Origin: JAEVLT01 sp050496765
Lineage (GTDB): Bacteria > Bacillota > Bacilli > Bacillales > Cytobacillaceae
DNA length: 64,000 nucleotides
Reading direction: 5' to 3'
Assembly (NCBI RefSeq): GCF_050496765.1
Contig: NZ_JBNWEO010000011.1
Location: 62,001-126,000, forward strand
Shown here: positions 43,140-51,925 of the stretch, piece by piece
Layout of the letters: each line of letters starts with the position of its first letter
Position numbering within the stretch: position 1 is the first letter of the stretch
The notes under the pieces: generated by a model
The model's input: only the letters and a program-made list of their open reading frames with translations
The model's database searches: none
What the model was told of the DNA's origin: nothing
Program-made: the position numbers and the translations under genes

Positions 43140-43965
43140 TTATTAACTTGCCTAATGACCATTTCTCATGTTCTTTTCGACTATACGGGCGTTAGTCCCC
43201 CTGCCTAATGACCATTTCTCAGGTTCTTTTCGACAAAACGGGCGTTAGTCCCCTGCCTAATGACCATTTCTCAGGTTCTTTCCGACAAAACGGGCGTTAG
43301 TCCCCTGCCTAATGACCATTTCTCAGGTTCTTTTCGACAATACGGGCGTTAGCCCCCTTCCTAATGACCATTTCTCAGGTTCTTTCGACAAAACGGGCGT
43401 TAGCCCCCTGCCTAATGACCATTTCTCAGGTTCTTTTCGACAAAACGGGCGTTAACCCACCGCCTAGTGACCATTTCTCAGGTTCTTTTCGACAAAACGG
43501 GCGTTAGCCCTCCTTCCTAATGACCATTTCTCAGGTTCTTTTCGACAAAACGGGCGTTAGCCCTCCTTCCTAATGACCATTTCTCAGGTTCTTTTCGACA
43601 AAACGGGCGTTAGCCCTCCTTCCTAATGACCATTTCTCAGGTTCTTTTCGACAAAACGGGCGTTAACCCCCCTTCCTAATGACCATTTCTCAGGTTCTTT
43701 TCGACAAAACGGGCGTTAACCCCCCTTCCTAATGACCATTTCTCAGGTTCTTTTCGACTATACGGGCGTTAACCCCCCTTCCTTATGACCATTTCTCAGG
43801 TTCTTTTCGACAATACGGGCGTTAGCCCCCTTCCTAATGACCATTTCTCAGGTTCTTTTCGACTATACGGGCGTTAGCCCCCTACCTAATGACCATTTCT
43901 CAGGTTCTTTTCGACAAAACGGGCGTTAGCCACTTTCCTAACGACCCTTTCTCAGCTTTCCTCCC
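43140..43965. repeat. Tandem repeat array with 51-53 bp period, 16 copies (array 2)
   Basis: The anchor GACCATTTCTCA (first and last copies variant) starts at 43157, 43210, 43262, 43314, 43366, 43417, 43469, 43522, 43575, 43628, 43681, 43734, 43787, 43839, 43891 and 43943: 16 units of 51-53 bp. Each contains CTAATGACC, GGTTCTTTTCGAC, AAAACGGGCGTTAG and a C-rich link. Variation is concentrated in the AAAA/CTAT/CAAT segment before ACGGGCG and in the length of the C-run. GGGCGTTAG can pair with the CTAATGACC of the next unit across an 8-nt loop. There are no unique spacers and no coding frame. It lies upstream of two divergent genes. Confidence 0.93.
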
Positions 43966-44167
43966 CTATTTTGCCATAAAATAACACTGAACATTGTACT
44001 TTTTCAATTTGCCAATCATTTTCAATAAAACCTCACATAAAATGAAGGAAATACCGCTTTCGTAACGAATTGTTTATTTTATTTACAATGACGGATTGTA
44101 GGATATTTTTCAACTTTTAGGGTATTGAATAAGTAAAGATCTTTTTCTATCAAAGGAGGTGCGGAAA

Positions 44168-44425
44168 ATGAGACTTGTTGATGAACTTTATGATTTATAC
44201 AGAAATAAGCTGACGGGTGATGAGGAAGATATTGATATGCTGACTTTTGCCTTTCTTGAAGAAATGTCGCGGGAAGATTTATTGGGGATTATTCATGATA
44301 TGGACACACAGGAATTGTATGATTTAATGGGGTTGTACTTGATTGAAAGCCTTAAAGGCAAGTTTGCCCAAGAAGAGTACGGACAACGGCGCACACCAAC
44401 ATTTTACCCACGAAATATTCACTAA
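44168..44425 (+). CDS. Small acidic helical protein of unknown function (85 aa)
   Basis: Acidic protein of 85 aa without membrane segments: MRLVDELYDLYRNKLTGDEE, FAFLEEMSREDLLGIIHDMD, ELYDLMGLYLIESLKGKFAQ, then a short basic, aromatic tail. It resembles small uncharacterised Bacillus proteins (DUF6154-like) and no function is known. AAAGGAGG ends 8 nt before this ATG; the GTG at 44159 lies within the RBS and is not the start. It sits between repeat array 2 and a strong terminator. Confidence 0.7.
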   Translation: MRLVDELYDLYRNKLTGDEEDIDMLTFAFLEEMSREDLLGIIHDMDTQELYDLMGLYLIESLKGKFAQEEYGQRRTPTFYPRNIH

Positions 44426-44443
44426 TGTACATACCATAACAAA

Positions 44444-44481
44444 AGAAAAAACATGTACCTTTCGATGTACATGTTTTTTCT
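44444..44481 (+). terminator. Bidirectional terminator
   Basis: AAAAAACATGTAC / GTACATGTTTTTT stem. A and T runs on both sides serve the small gene and the convergent dps. Confidence 0.85.
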
Positions 44482-44486
44482 TTTTC

Positions 44487-44927
44487 CTATCCTAAAAATG
44501 CTTTCAGCATCCAAACATGTTTGCCAAGGCTTTCGGAAATGCTAATAAACATGTCAGCTGTTACATGGTCATCGGCCTCTTCTGCCAATTTAATCGCTTC
44601 TTTCATTTCGGTGATCATTTTGGAAAAATCATCAATGACCGCTTGAACCATTTCCTGCTCTGTTTGCTCACTTGTTGCTGCTTCCGTGATGGAAGCCGTT
44701 TCTAAACATTGCTTAAGAGTTGACAGCGGTTTTTCACCGATTATTAACAGCCGCTCGGCAATCGCATCAAGATGTTCGGTTACTTCGTTGTAAAGCTCTT
44801 CAAATTTCACATGCAGGGTAAAAAAATGATGTCCTTTTAAAAACCAATGATAATGATGCAGCTTTTCATATAAGACGGTAAAATTGGCTACTTGTAGATT
44901 GACTGCTTCAATGTATTGTTTTGACAT
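44487..44927 (-). CDS. dps: Dps-family ferritin-like DNA-protection protein
   Basis: Protein of 146 aa, a four-helix bundle with the Dps ferroxidase ligands H-W-x10-H and D-x3-E: LHHYHWFLKGHHFFTLHVKF and EHLDAIAERLLIIGEKPL. Dps 12-mers oxidise and store iron and shield DNA in stress. ATG 44927 is 6 nt from GGAGGG; a second ATG two codons upstream touches the RBS and is less likely. A SigB-like promoter lies just upstream, as for B. subtilis dps. Confidence 0.9.
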   Translation of the reverse strand: MSKQYIEAVNLQVANFTVLYEKLHHYHWFLKGHHFFTLHVKFEELYNEVTEHLDAIAERLLIIGEKPLSTLKQCLETASITEAATSEQTEQEMVQAVIDDFSKMITEMKEAIKLAEEADDHVTADMFISISESLGKHVWMLKAFLG

Positions 44928-44948
44928 GTTCATCCCTCCGGGTACTAT

Positions 44949-44974
44949 TTTCCCCAGTGGGCACAAAATGAAAC
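44949..44974 (-). promoter_or_regulatory. SigB-like promoter of dps
   Basis: Minus strand GTTTCA (44974-44969), 14-bp spacer, GGGAAA (44954-44949), close to the general-stress consensus GTTTAA-N12-15-GGGTAT, 22 bp before the start codon. Confidence 0.5.
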
Positions 44975-44989
44975 ATCTCTTGCTCGAAA

Positions 44990-45028
44990 GAAAAAACTCC
45001 CTATCGTCGTGAATAGGAAGTTTTTTGC
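44990..45028 (-). terminator. Terminator of luxS
   Basis: Minus strand AAAAACTTCCTATT / ATAGGGAGTTTTTT stem with T-run, directly after the luxS stop. It isolates luxS from dps. Confidence 0.8.
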
Positions 45029-45033
45029 CCCGT

Positions 45034-45507
45034 TTAAGCGAAAATTTGCTTTAAGTCGGTTTTGCTGTGTTTTAGCCAGCCATGCATTAATTCTTTTGCC
45101 CCGGCTAAATCGTGCAGGGCGGCTTGACCGCATTGCACCTCATTCGCTGCCGGCACTTCATTCATTTCCAGTGCATCTTTCATTGTGTTCTCAAGCAACT
45201 CAATGATTTCATCGACTGTTGGTTCACCACTAACCACAAGGTAAAAACCGGTTTGGCATCCCATTGGCGAAATATCAATAATATCAAAATGATCATATTG
45301 ATCAGCATGCTTGCGAATCGTATAAGCCAATAGATGTTCGAGCGCATGCAGTGCAGCGGGCTCCATCGCCTCTTTATTTGGCTGGCAAAAGCGAAGATCA
45401 AACTTGTTCACAACCCCATCGCTTCCTACTTTATGAACACCGCAATGTCTCACATAGGGAGCTTTTACAGCATTATGATCCAATTCGAAACTTTCTACTG
45501 ACGGCAT
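45034..45507 (-). CDS. luxS: S-ribosylhomocysteine lyase LuxS
   Basis: Protein of 157 aa with the metal site HALEH at residues 54-58 and the third ligand Cys in SPMGCQTGFYL near 126; catalytic Cys in PYVRHCGVHK region and RFCQP. It splits S-ribosylhomocysteine to homocysteine and DPD, the AI-2 precursor, recycling SAM by-products. Monocistronic with its own terminator. Confidence 0.95.
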   Translation of the reverse strand: MPSVESFELDHNAVKAPYVRHCGVHKVGSDGVVNKFDLRFCQPNKEAMEPAALHALEHLLAYTIRKHADQYDHFDIIDISPMGCQTGFYLVVSGEPTVDEIIELLENTMKDALEMNEVPAANEVQCGQAALHDLAGAKELMHGWLKHSKTDLKQIFA

Positions 45508-45640
45508 ATAGCACCTCTCCTTTTCCTAAACTTCTTCCATCATACCGCAAATTTCTGCGATTTTCATTAAGCAAAATTTAGACGGGCAAAATGAGTTTGT
45601 GGTATTTTGGAGATAGATATTTAGACAAGGAGCCAAAATT

Positions 45641-45880
45641 ATGTTAAAAACTCTGCTTATTTATCTCATCCGCTTTTACCAAAAAGTTATATCGCCTTTA
45701 AAACCGCCAACTTGTCGCTTTTACCCAACTTGTTCGCATTATGGTGTCGAAGCGATCCAGCGCTTTGGTGCCTTAAAAGGGGGGTGGCTTACGATTAAAC
45801 GGATTTTCCGTTGCCATCCATTCCACCCGGGAGGAGTTGATCCTGTTCCAAAAGAGTGGTCGAAGAAAAAGCAAGAGTAA
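45641..45880 (+). CDS. yidD: Membrane protein insertion efficiency factor YidD (YtjA)
   Basis: Protein of 79 aa: amphipathic N-terminus (IYLIRFYQKVISPLKPPTCR), then the conserved cysteines in CRFYPTCSHYGVEAIQ and FRCHPFHPGGVDPVP. YidD assists YidC-dependent membrane insertion. RBS AAGGAG. Same place as B. subtilis ytjA, near luxS. Confidence 0.92.
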   Translation: MLKTLLIYLIRFYQKVISPLKPPTCRFYPTCSHYGVEAIQRFGALKGGWLTIKRIFRCHPFHPGGVDPVPKEWSKKKQE

Positions 45881-45898
45881 CAGCCATTATTCCAGTTC

Positions 45899-46540
45899 TC
45901 ATTCGCCCGCTATTTTGGCCGTACCCGCTTCCGTTTTCGTCTGATATCCGTCAACAACGAGATCAAGCTTCCCTGTTGCCGGATCAATCACCAATCCATG
46001 CACTGGGATTCCTGCAGGCATTAAAGGATGATGGTTGATGACGCTGACACTTTGCTCCACACTTTCAAACACATTATCAAAGCCGTGCAGCCATTTTTCA
46101 AAGTCAACCCCTGAATAGGAAAGGGTGTTAAGCGTATCCTCGGAAATCCCCCGCTCTTTCATTCGCTCAATCATTTCTCCCGCCTTCAACGCACTCATGC
46201 CGCAATCATGGTGACCGATGACAAAAACTTCGTCGGCTTGCAGCTCATAGACAGCGACAAGAATACTCCTCATAATGCTGCCAAACGGATGGCTGACGAT
46301 TGCCCCAGCGTTTTTTACAAGTTTCACATCCCCATTGCTAAGATTCATTGCCTTTGGCAATAACTCAAGCAGCCTTGTATCCATGCATGTTAGCACAACC
46401 ATCCGTTTTTTCGGAAACTTGTTCGTTGCGTATTTTTTGTATTCTTCTCTTTCAACAAAATGTTGATTGTAGTCCAAAATTTCCTTTAATAAGGTCACAC
46501 TTGCCACATCCTTCTTGGTATTCCTGTTTAATGGCATCAT
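45899..46540 (-). CDS. ytiB: Beta-class carbonic anhydrase YtiB
   Basis: Protein of 213 aa with the zinc ligands and catalytic dyad CMDTRL (Cys, Asp-Arg) near residue 52 and HHDCGMSAL near 110. This is the layout of the smaller beta-CA subfamily, which hydrates CO2 to bicarbonate. RBS GGGAG 6 nt before ATG. A few residues longer than B. subtilis YtiB at the C-terminus. Confidence 0.9.
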   Translation of the reverse strand: MMPLNRNTKKDVASVTLLKEILDYNQHFVEREEYKKYATNKFPKKRMVVLTCMDTRLLELLPKAMNLSNGDVKLVKNAGAIVSHPFGSIMRSILVAVYELQADEVFVIGHHDCGMSALKAGEMIERMKERGISEDTLNTLSYSGVDFEKWLHGFDNVFESVEQSVSVINHHPLMPAGIPVHGLVIDPATGKLDLVVDGYQTKTEAGTAKIAGE

Positions 46541-46738
46541 ACTAAACTCCCTGATGATACGCTCTTGCGCTCATTTTATCCAATACCGATAGAATAAACA
46601 ATAAAAAAAGCAAATCTTCCTTTTGATTTACTTTTTACATTCGAAAAGCTCTTTTTCATTATCAACTTTAGGGAAATTTTACATATCTTCTCAGAGTTTG
46701 TGAATAATAAAAAAAGTTGATTGGAAAGGAAGATGGGG

Positions 46739-48100
46739 ATGAGTGATTTACTTCTAGCACGCAGCTTGTTTGGTACAACAATGGGGTTTCATATTATTTT
46801 CGCGACAATTGGAGTTGGCCTTCCGATGATGATGCTGACTGCCGAGCTGCTTTATCAAAAAACAAAGGATTTGGATTATGTTGTCATGGCAAAAAGATGG
46901 ACAAAAGCATTTGGGGTGCAGTTGGGCGTCGGCATTCCAACCGGTACGATTGCCGGAATGCAGCTTTCGCTTTTGTGGCCTGGGTTTATGGAGGTCATTG
47001 GAAAAGTAATGGCCTTGCCGTTTCAAATCGAGATCTATGCTTTTTTTGTTGAAGCCCTGTTCATGTCGATCTATGTATATGCAGCAGAACGAATCAAACC
47101 ATGGGCAAGAATAGGAAGCTTGGTATTGGTAACACTTGGTGCATTAGGCTCGGCCGTTCTCATTACAAATGTCCATGCATTCGAAGGAACTCCGGCCGGT
47201 TTTAAAGTCGTTAATGGAAAAATTGTCGATATCCATCCATGGCAAGCCTTTTTTAATCCAAGTTTTTTTGTGACATCCGGCCATGTGGCCTTATCAGCCT
47301 ACACAACCGGTGCTTTTATTATTGCCTCCGTCTCCGCTTTTAAAATGCTAAAAGCTGGCTTTGGTACAAGAATTTATCAATTTCATAAAAAGGCTTTAAT
47401 AGTTGGCCTTGTTGTCGGGTTTGTGTTCTCCTTATTGACGGCCGTTAATGGACACGATTCCGCGCAATATCTTCACAAGTATCAACCGGAAAAGCTGGCT
47501 GCCGCGGAAGGATTATTTGAAACCCAGTCCCACGCGCCACTAGCAATTGGCGGTTTTACCGATCGAAAGACTGAAACAGTCAAATGGGCAATAGAAGTTC
47601 CTTGGGCACTCAGTTTTTTAGCCGGTAACAGCTTCGATACAGTGGTGAAAGGGCTGCATGATTTCCCGAAAGAATTTTGGCCGCCGCTGTTTGTCCACAC
47701 ACTATTTAATGCAATGGTTGGCGTTGGAACATTGTTAATCATTATTTCACTCATTGGGCTTGTTTGGCACAGAATTCTCAAGAAAGATCGCTTTCCAAAA
47801 TGGCTGATGTGGCTGTTTGCCGTTTCAGGCCCGCTTGCCATGCTTGGAATTGAATTTGGCTGGATTTTTGCCGAAACCGGCCGTCAGCCATGGACCATCT
47901 ATCATGTGTTGGCAACGAAAGATTCGGTGACAACTGCAAATAATCTTGGCATATTGTTTATTTTATTTGTGCTTGTCTACCTTGTGCTGGCATCATCCGT
48001 TTTGTTTGTGCTTCGCTATTACTTTAAAAGGAATACCGTAATGGATGATTTAAAACGGGCAGAGCAAACAGGAGTGCCGCTGTTTGGCTCAAATTCATAA
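46739..48100 (+). CDS. ythA: Cytochrome bd-type quinol oxidase subunit I (YthA)
   Basis: Protein of 453 aa with nine predicted helices. Heme and quinol features: GFHIIFATIGVG with the heme b595/d His near residue 18, the second His in FVTSGHVALSAY, VPWALSFLAGN in the short Q-loop, and the invariant GRQPW near 380. The short Q-loop fits the CIO/YthA type of Gram-positives. It oxidises menaquinol, made by the men genes in this window. Of two close ATGs, 46739 has better spacing from GGAAAGGAAG. Confidence 0.9.
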   Translation: MSDLLLARSLFGTTMGFHIIFATIGVGLPMMMLTAELLYQKTKDLDYVVMAKRWTKAFGVQLGVGIPTGTIAGMQLSLLWPGFMEVIGKVMALPFQIEIYAFFVEALFMSIYVYAAERIKPWARIGSLVLVTLGALGSAVLITNVHAFEGTPAGFKVVNGKIVDIHPWQAFFNPSFFVTSGHVALSAYTTGAFIIASVSAFKMLKAGFGTRIYQFHKKALIVGLVVGFVFSLLTAVNGHDSAQYLHKYQPEKLAAAEGLFETQSHAPLAIGGFTDRKTETVKWAIEVPWALSFLAGNSFDTVVKGLHDFPKEFWPPLFVHTLFNAMVGVGTLLIIISLIGLVWHRILKKDRFPKWLMWLFAVSGPLAMLGIEFGWIFAETGRQPWTIYHVLATKDSVTTANNLGILFILFVLVYLVLASSVLFVLRYYFKRNTVMDDLKRAEQTGVPLFGSNS

Positions 48101-48156
48101 TTTTTTCCATGCTGAAATAGAAAATGATGCTTTGATTTCCTGAGGAGGTGTTTCCC

Positions 48157-49203
48157 ATGGTCGATCCTTATAAAGCGGTAACCGTGTTGTGGGGATTTGT
48201 GTTTATTTATGCTGTCATGGCGACAATGGATTTTGGCGCCGGCTTTTGGTCGATGTTTTATTTTAACCGAGAAAAAACAAAGGCAACAAATATCGCAAAC
48301 CGCTATTTATCACCAACATGGGAGGTAACAAATACATTTGTTGTCGCGCTGGTAGTAGCCGTTTACAGTCTTTTTCCAAGAGGCGCCTACACCTTAGGCA
48401 CCATTCTGCTCATTCCCGGCAGTTTGATTTTATTATTGCTTTCCATTCGCAGTGCCTTTCTTGTGTTTTCTCATATTGCGGATGAATACGAAAAAGTACT
48501 AACCTATATTTCCGGTATTTGCGGAATTCTAATTCCGGGTCTATTGATTAGTGTTTTACCGGTAACCCACGGGAACTATGTCGATTTTTCCGCCCAGCGG
48601 CAAACATTGGATTTAGCCGGGTTGTTCACCAGCCCGAATGAATATGCGTTTTTCGGTTTTGCAATCACTAGCACACTGTTTCTTTCATCGCTTTTGCTGG
48701 CCGACTATTCAAAGGTCTCAGAGGAATTTGAGGCATATTCTGTTTATCGAAAAGATGCGCTGCTGATTGGCCCAATTTCTCTAATCATGGCGTTATTAAT
48801 TGTCTATACGTTGCGCAGCGAAGCTTCATGGCTTTACGATAAAATGATGAACGATTTCGCACTGCTCGTTCTTTCCCTTGTTTTTTTCATTATTGGCTAT
48901 GCCGGCCTTTTTCTGCCGTCAAAAAAAGGCCGAATAGGAATGCCGCGGCTTGCTGTCGTTGCCGTTACCCTTCAGTATTTGATCGGTAGCTACGTGTATG
49001 GAAAAGCGCATTTGCCGTATATGGTTTACCCTCATGTGACGATCCAGTCTGCTTTTACTGACCCAAGCTCGTTTCGTGCCGTCTTTATCACATACATTGT
49101 CGGCTTCGCTATTCTTTTCCCCGGCTTCATCTATTTCTGGAGCCTGTTTATGAATGACAAACGATATTTGCGGCGCGAAAAGGCAAACCCGGCGCGGAAA
49201 TAA
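48157..49203 (+). CDS. ythB: Cytochrome bd-type quinol oxidase subunit II (YthB)
   Basis: Protein of 348 aa with about eight transmembrane helices. N-terminal TMDFGAGFWSMFYFNREK and PTWEVTNTFVV match CydB-family signatures. Subunit II pairs with YthA to form the oxidase. ATG 48157 follows GGAGGTG; the earlier GTG is part of the RBS. It lies 56 bp after ythA and is closed by a terminator. No third small subunit (ythC) is visible before it. Confidence 0.88.
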   Translation: MVDPYKAVTVLWGFVFIYAVMATMDFGAGFWSMFYFNREKTKATNIANRYLSPTWEVTNTFVVALVVAVYSLFPRGAYTLGTILLIPGSLILLLLSIRSAFLVFSHIADEYEKVLTYISGICGILIPGLLISVLPVTHGNYVDFSAQRQTLDLAGLFTSPNEYAFFGFAITSTLFLSSLLLADYSKVSEEFEAYSVYRKDALLIGPISLIMALLIVYTLRSEASWLYDKMMNDFALLVLSLVFFIIGYAGLFLPSKKGRIGMPRLAVVAVTLQYLIGSYVYGKAHLPYMVYPHVTIQSAFTDPSSFRAVFITYIVGFAILFPGFIYFWSLFMNDKRYLRREKANPARK

Positions 49204-49208
49204 CAATC

Positions 49209-49242
49209 TAAAGGCCAAGCATTGCTGCTCGGCCTTTTCTTA
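49209..49242 (+). terminator. Terminator of ythAB
   Basis: AAGGCC-A-AGCA / TGCT-C-GGCCTT stem with one mismatch followed by TTTTCTT. Convergent menC ends just after. Confidence 0.75.
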
Positions 49243-49257
49243 TGTTCAGGAATTCCC

Positions 49258-50364
49258 TTAAAAAACCAATTCCTTTTTGGCTATCATCACTTCTTTTAGC
49301 CGTTTTACATTGAGCGAAAAGCCAATCCCCGGCTCATCTGGTACATACACCATGCCGTTTTTCACTGTCACTTCTGGCAAAATAATGTCTTCGTCCCAAA
49401 ACCGGTTTGATCCAGAAATATCGCCGGGTATGGAAAAGCCGGGAAGTGCTGCAAGAGCAAGATTATGGGCACGGGAAACGCCAAATTCAATCATCCCGCC
49501 GCACCAGACAGGAACATTACGCTCATAACAATAATCATGAATCCGCTTCGCTTCACTCAAACCGCCAACCCGGCCAATTTTAAGATTAATGACTTTGCAG
49601 CTCCCAAATTCTACCGCTTTTCTTGCATCCTCGAATGTGATAATGCTTTCATCAAGGCAAATCGGAGTTTTGATTTCGCGCTGCAGTTCGGCATGCTCGA
49701 TCAAATCATCATAGGCGAGTGGCTGCTCGATTAACAGCAAATTGAACTCGTCTAGCGCTTTTAATCGGTCTTTGTCTTTTAACGTATAAGCTGAATTCGC
49801 ATCAGCCATCATCGGCAGATCGGGATAATGACGGCGGATTTCTTTTAAAAAAGCAATGTCCTGCCCGGGATGAATTTTTACCTTTATCCGCTGATAGCCT
49901 TCCTGCAAATAGGTTTCAATTTGCGCGAGAGCCTTTGCAGTTGTATCTGTTGCGACCACGACACCGGAGGGAATGCTAGATCGGGTTGCGCCAAGTAGTT
50001 TTGCGAGCGGTTGCTGCTTCCTTTTTGCATACAAATCCCAAAGAGCTGTTTCAATCGCGGCCTTTGCCATATTGTTTCTGCGGATCGCTTTGAACTGTTC
50101 TGCAACCTGTGAAGGATGTTCAATTGGCTGTTTTTTTAAAAGCGGGATTAATAGGTCAGCGAGCATATGCATGCTCGTTTGCACTGTTTCTTCCGTGTAC
50201 CATGGGGTTGAAAAAGCGACTCCTTCGCCGTAACCGGAAACCCCATCCCGATCCCTTACTTCAACGATGATGCCTTCCCGCTCGGAAACCGTTCCTAAAT
50301 GGGTTAAAAATGGCGATTTAAGCGGCATTTTAATTACATAAAGCTGAACAGATGCGATCTTCAT
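49258..50364 (-). CDS. menC: o-Succinylbenzoate synthase
   Basis: Protein of 368 aa, enolase superfamily. Catalytic Lys pair in RIKVKIHPGQD, metal ligands D in MADANSAY, E in LLIEQPLAYDD and D in CLDESI, then the second Lys in INLKIGRVGG. It dehydrates SHCHC to o-succinylbenzoate. Start ATG overlaps the menE stop (ATGA), so the eight further residues are not used. Last gene of the men operon. Confidence 0.92.
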   Translation of the reverse strand: MKIASVQLYVIKMPLKSPFLTHLGTVSEREGIIVEVRDRDGVSGYGEGVAFSTPWYTEETVQTSMHMLADLLIPLLKKQPIEHPSQVAEQFKAIRRNNMAKAAIETALWDLYAKRKQQPLAKLLGATRSSIPSGVVVATDTTAKALAQIETYLQEGYQRIKVKIHPGQDIAFLKEIRRHYPDLPMMADANSAYTLKDKDRLKALDEFNLLLIEQPLAYDDLIEHAELQREIKTPICLDESIITFEDARKAVEFGSCKVINLKIGRVGGLSEAKRIHDYCYERNVPVWCGGMIEFGVSRAHNLALAALPGFSIPGDISGSNRFWDEDIILPEVTVKNGMVYVPDEPGIGFSLNVKRLKEVMIAKKELVF

Positions 50365-51845
50365 GATCGCGTACCACCTTTTTCCCAATCCTCTTGAAGC
50401 TTGCGGCGCAAAAGCTTTTTGGCAGCGTTCCGCGGCAGTTTTTCAACAAAAACGAATTCTTTTGGAATTTTGTATTTTGCAAGCCGCTCTGAGCAAAACT
50501 GGCTTAGTTCTTCAGCAGTTACTGCACACCCATTTTTTGTGACGACGAATGCGGCCGGAACCTGTCCCCATACTTCATCGGCAATGCCAATGACCCCCGC
50601 ATCCACGATTTTTTCATACCCAAGCAATGCTGCTTCAATCTCTGCTGGATAAATATTTTCACCGCCAGAAATAATCAAATCCGCCCGGCGGTCGAGCACA
50701 AATAAAAATCCATCTTCCTCCACATAGCCGACATCACCCGTATAAAGCCAGCCATCCTTCAGTTTTTCCTTTGTTGCATCCGGACGGAATAAGTACCCTG
50801 CAGTCACATTTGGCCCTTTCACCACGATTTCACCTGCTTCCCCAGCGATCGCTTCCCTGCCATCCTCGAGAACAATTTTCAATTGAGAAGGAAACAGCGG
50901 CTTTCCGGCTGAACCGAGTCTGCTTAAGCTGTACTCTGGTGAAAGGGTGACAATTTGCGAAGCGGTTTCCGTCATCCCGTATGATTGAAATACGGGGATA
51001 TTTTTTCCCACACATGCTTCAAGCAATGGCCGTGGTGCAGGCCCCCCGCCGAGAAGCATGCAGCGAAAATGCTGCGGCAGGCTGGTATGGTCTAGATGAT
51101 CAACGATTTTTGATAGCATCGTGCTTACAACGGACATGATCGTTACCTTCTTCGCTTGGATATCTTCTATCGTTTTGTTGACATCAAAGCGTTCATGCAA
51201 AACAATCGGCATGCCGTAAATCACGCTGCGCATCAGGATCGAGTAGCCGCTAATGTGAAAAAGCGGAACCGTGCACAGCCAGCAATCCTTTTCCATGAAT
51301 CCAAGATTTAAAGCGGAACCGATCGAGCTCCACCAATGATTCCCGTACGTTTGCAACACCCCTTTTGGATTGCCGGTTGTCCCTGAAGTATACATAATCG
51401 TACAAACACCGTTTAAATCGATTTCAGCTTGAATGGCAGGTTCGGCGATCGGTGCAGCGAACAATTTTTCTTTTGTAATGGTTTTGATCGATTGCGGTAT
51501 TTCGTTTAAAACTGCTTCAAAATCAGATTCCAGCACGAGAAAAGCCGAGTGGGAATCCTTCAGCTGCCAGCTTAGTTCTGCCGGAGTCAGCCTGTTATTT
51601 AATATGACGGCTTTTGCTCCCAATAACTGCAAAGCAAACAATATGACGACGGTATCAAGATGGTTTTTGAGCAAAACTGCAGCGAAATCGGCTTTCTTTA
51701 ATCCAAATTGCTGAAACTGCCCAGCTGTTTTCCGTGCACATTCGTACAGCTCTTTGAATGACAATTCCTCGTTGTTAAAATAAACTGCCGTTCGATCAGG
51801 AGTCAAAAAAGCCCTTTTGATCAAAAAATTAGGCATCACTTGCAT
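50361..51845 (-). CDS. menE: o-Succinylbenzoate-CoA ligase
   Basis: Protein of 494 aa, ANL adenylating enzyme. P-loop-like YTSGTTGNPKGVLQT near 155, YGMTETASQ, GWLYTGDVGY and the C-terminal Lys motif RNAAKKLLRRKL. It activates OSB with ATP and CoA. ATG 51845 (MQVMPNFLIKRA) has AGAGGTG 6 nt upstream. A strong terminator separates it from menB, so it is read at reduced level or from an unseen promoter. Confidence 0.92.
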   Translation of the reverse strand: MQVMPNFLIKRAFLTPDRTAVYFNNEELSFKELYECARKTAGQFQQFGLKKADFAAVLLKNHLDTVVILFALQLLGAKAVILNNRLTPAELSWQLKDSHSAFLVLESDFEAVLNEIPQSIKTITKEKLFAAPIAEPAIQAEIDLNGVCTIMYTSGTTGNPKGVLQTYGNHWWSSIGSALNLGFMEKDCWLCTVPLFHISGYSILMRSVIYGMPIVLHERFDVNKTIEDIQAKKVTIMSVVSTMLSKIVDHLDHTSLPQHFRCMLLGGGPAPRPLLEACVGKNIPVFQSYGMTETASQIVTLSPEYSLSRLGSAGKPLFPSQLKIVLEDGREAIAGEAGEIVVKGPNVTAGYLFRPDATKEKLKDGWLYTGDVGYVEEDGFLFVLDRRADLIISGGENIYPAEIEAALLGYEKIVDAGVIGIADEVWGQVPAAFVVTKNGCAVTAEELSQFCSERLAKYKIPKEFVFVEKLPRNAAKKLLRRKLQEDWEKGGTRS

Positions 51846-51880
51846 CCTTTTCACCTCTTTCATTAACGCAGCAGATTGGT

Positions 51881-51913
51881 AAAAAAACAGCCTGATGGAA
51901 CTCCATCAAGCTG
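51881..51913 (-). terminator. Intra-operon terminator between menB and menE
   Basis: Minus strand CAGCTTGATGGA / TCCATCAGGCTG stem (one G-T pair, 2-nt loop) followed by TTTTTTT. Strong by eye, and located between menB and menE of one biosynthetic operon. Confidence 0.85.
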
Positions 51914-51925
51914 CCGTTTAATGTA

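Noticed and set aside
43140..43965. CRISPR or coding interpretation of array 2
   Set aside because: The whole unit including the link is repeated, so no spacers; the 51-53 bp period breaks any reading frame.
46698..46704. Rex-like half site TTGTGAA before ythA
   Set aside because: Only one half of the Rex palindrome is present; the other half is a run of A.
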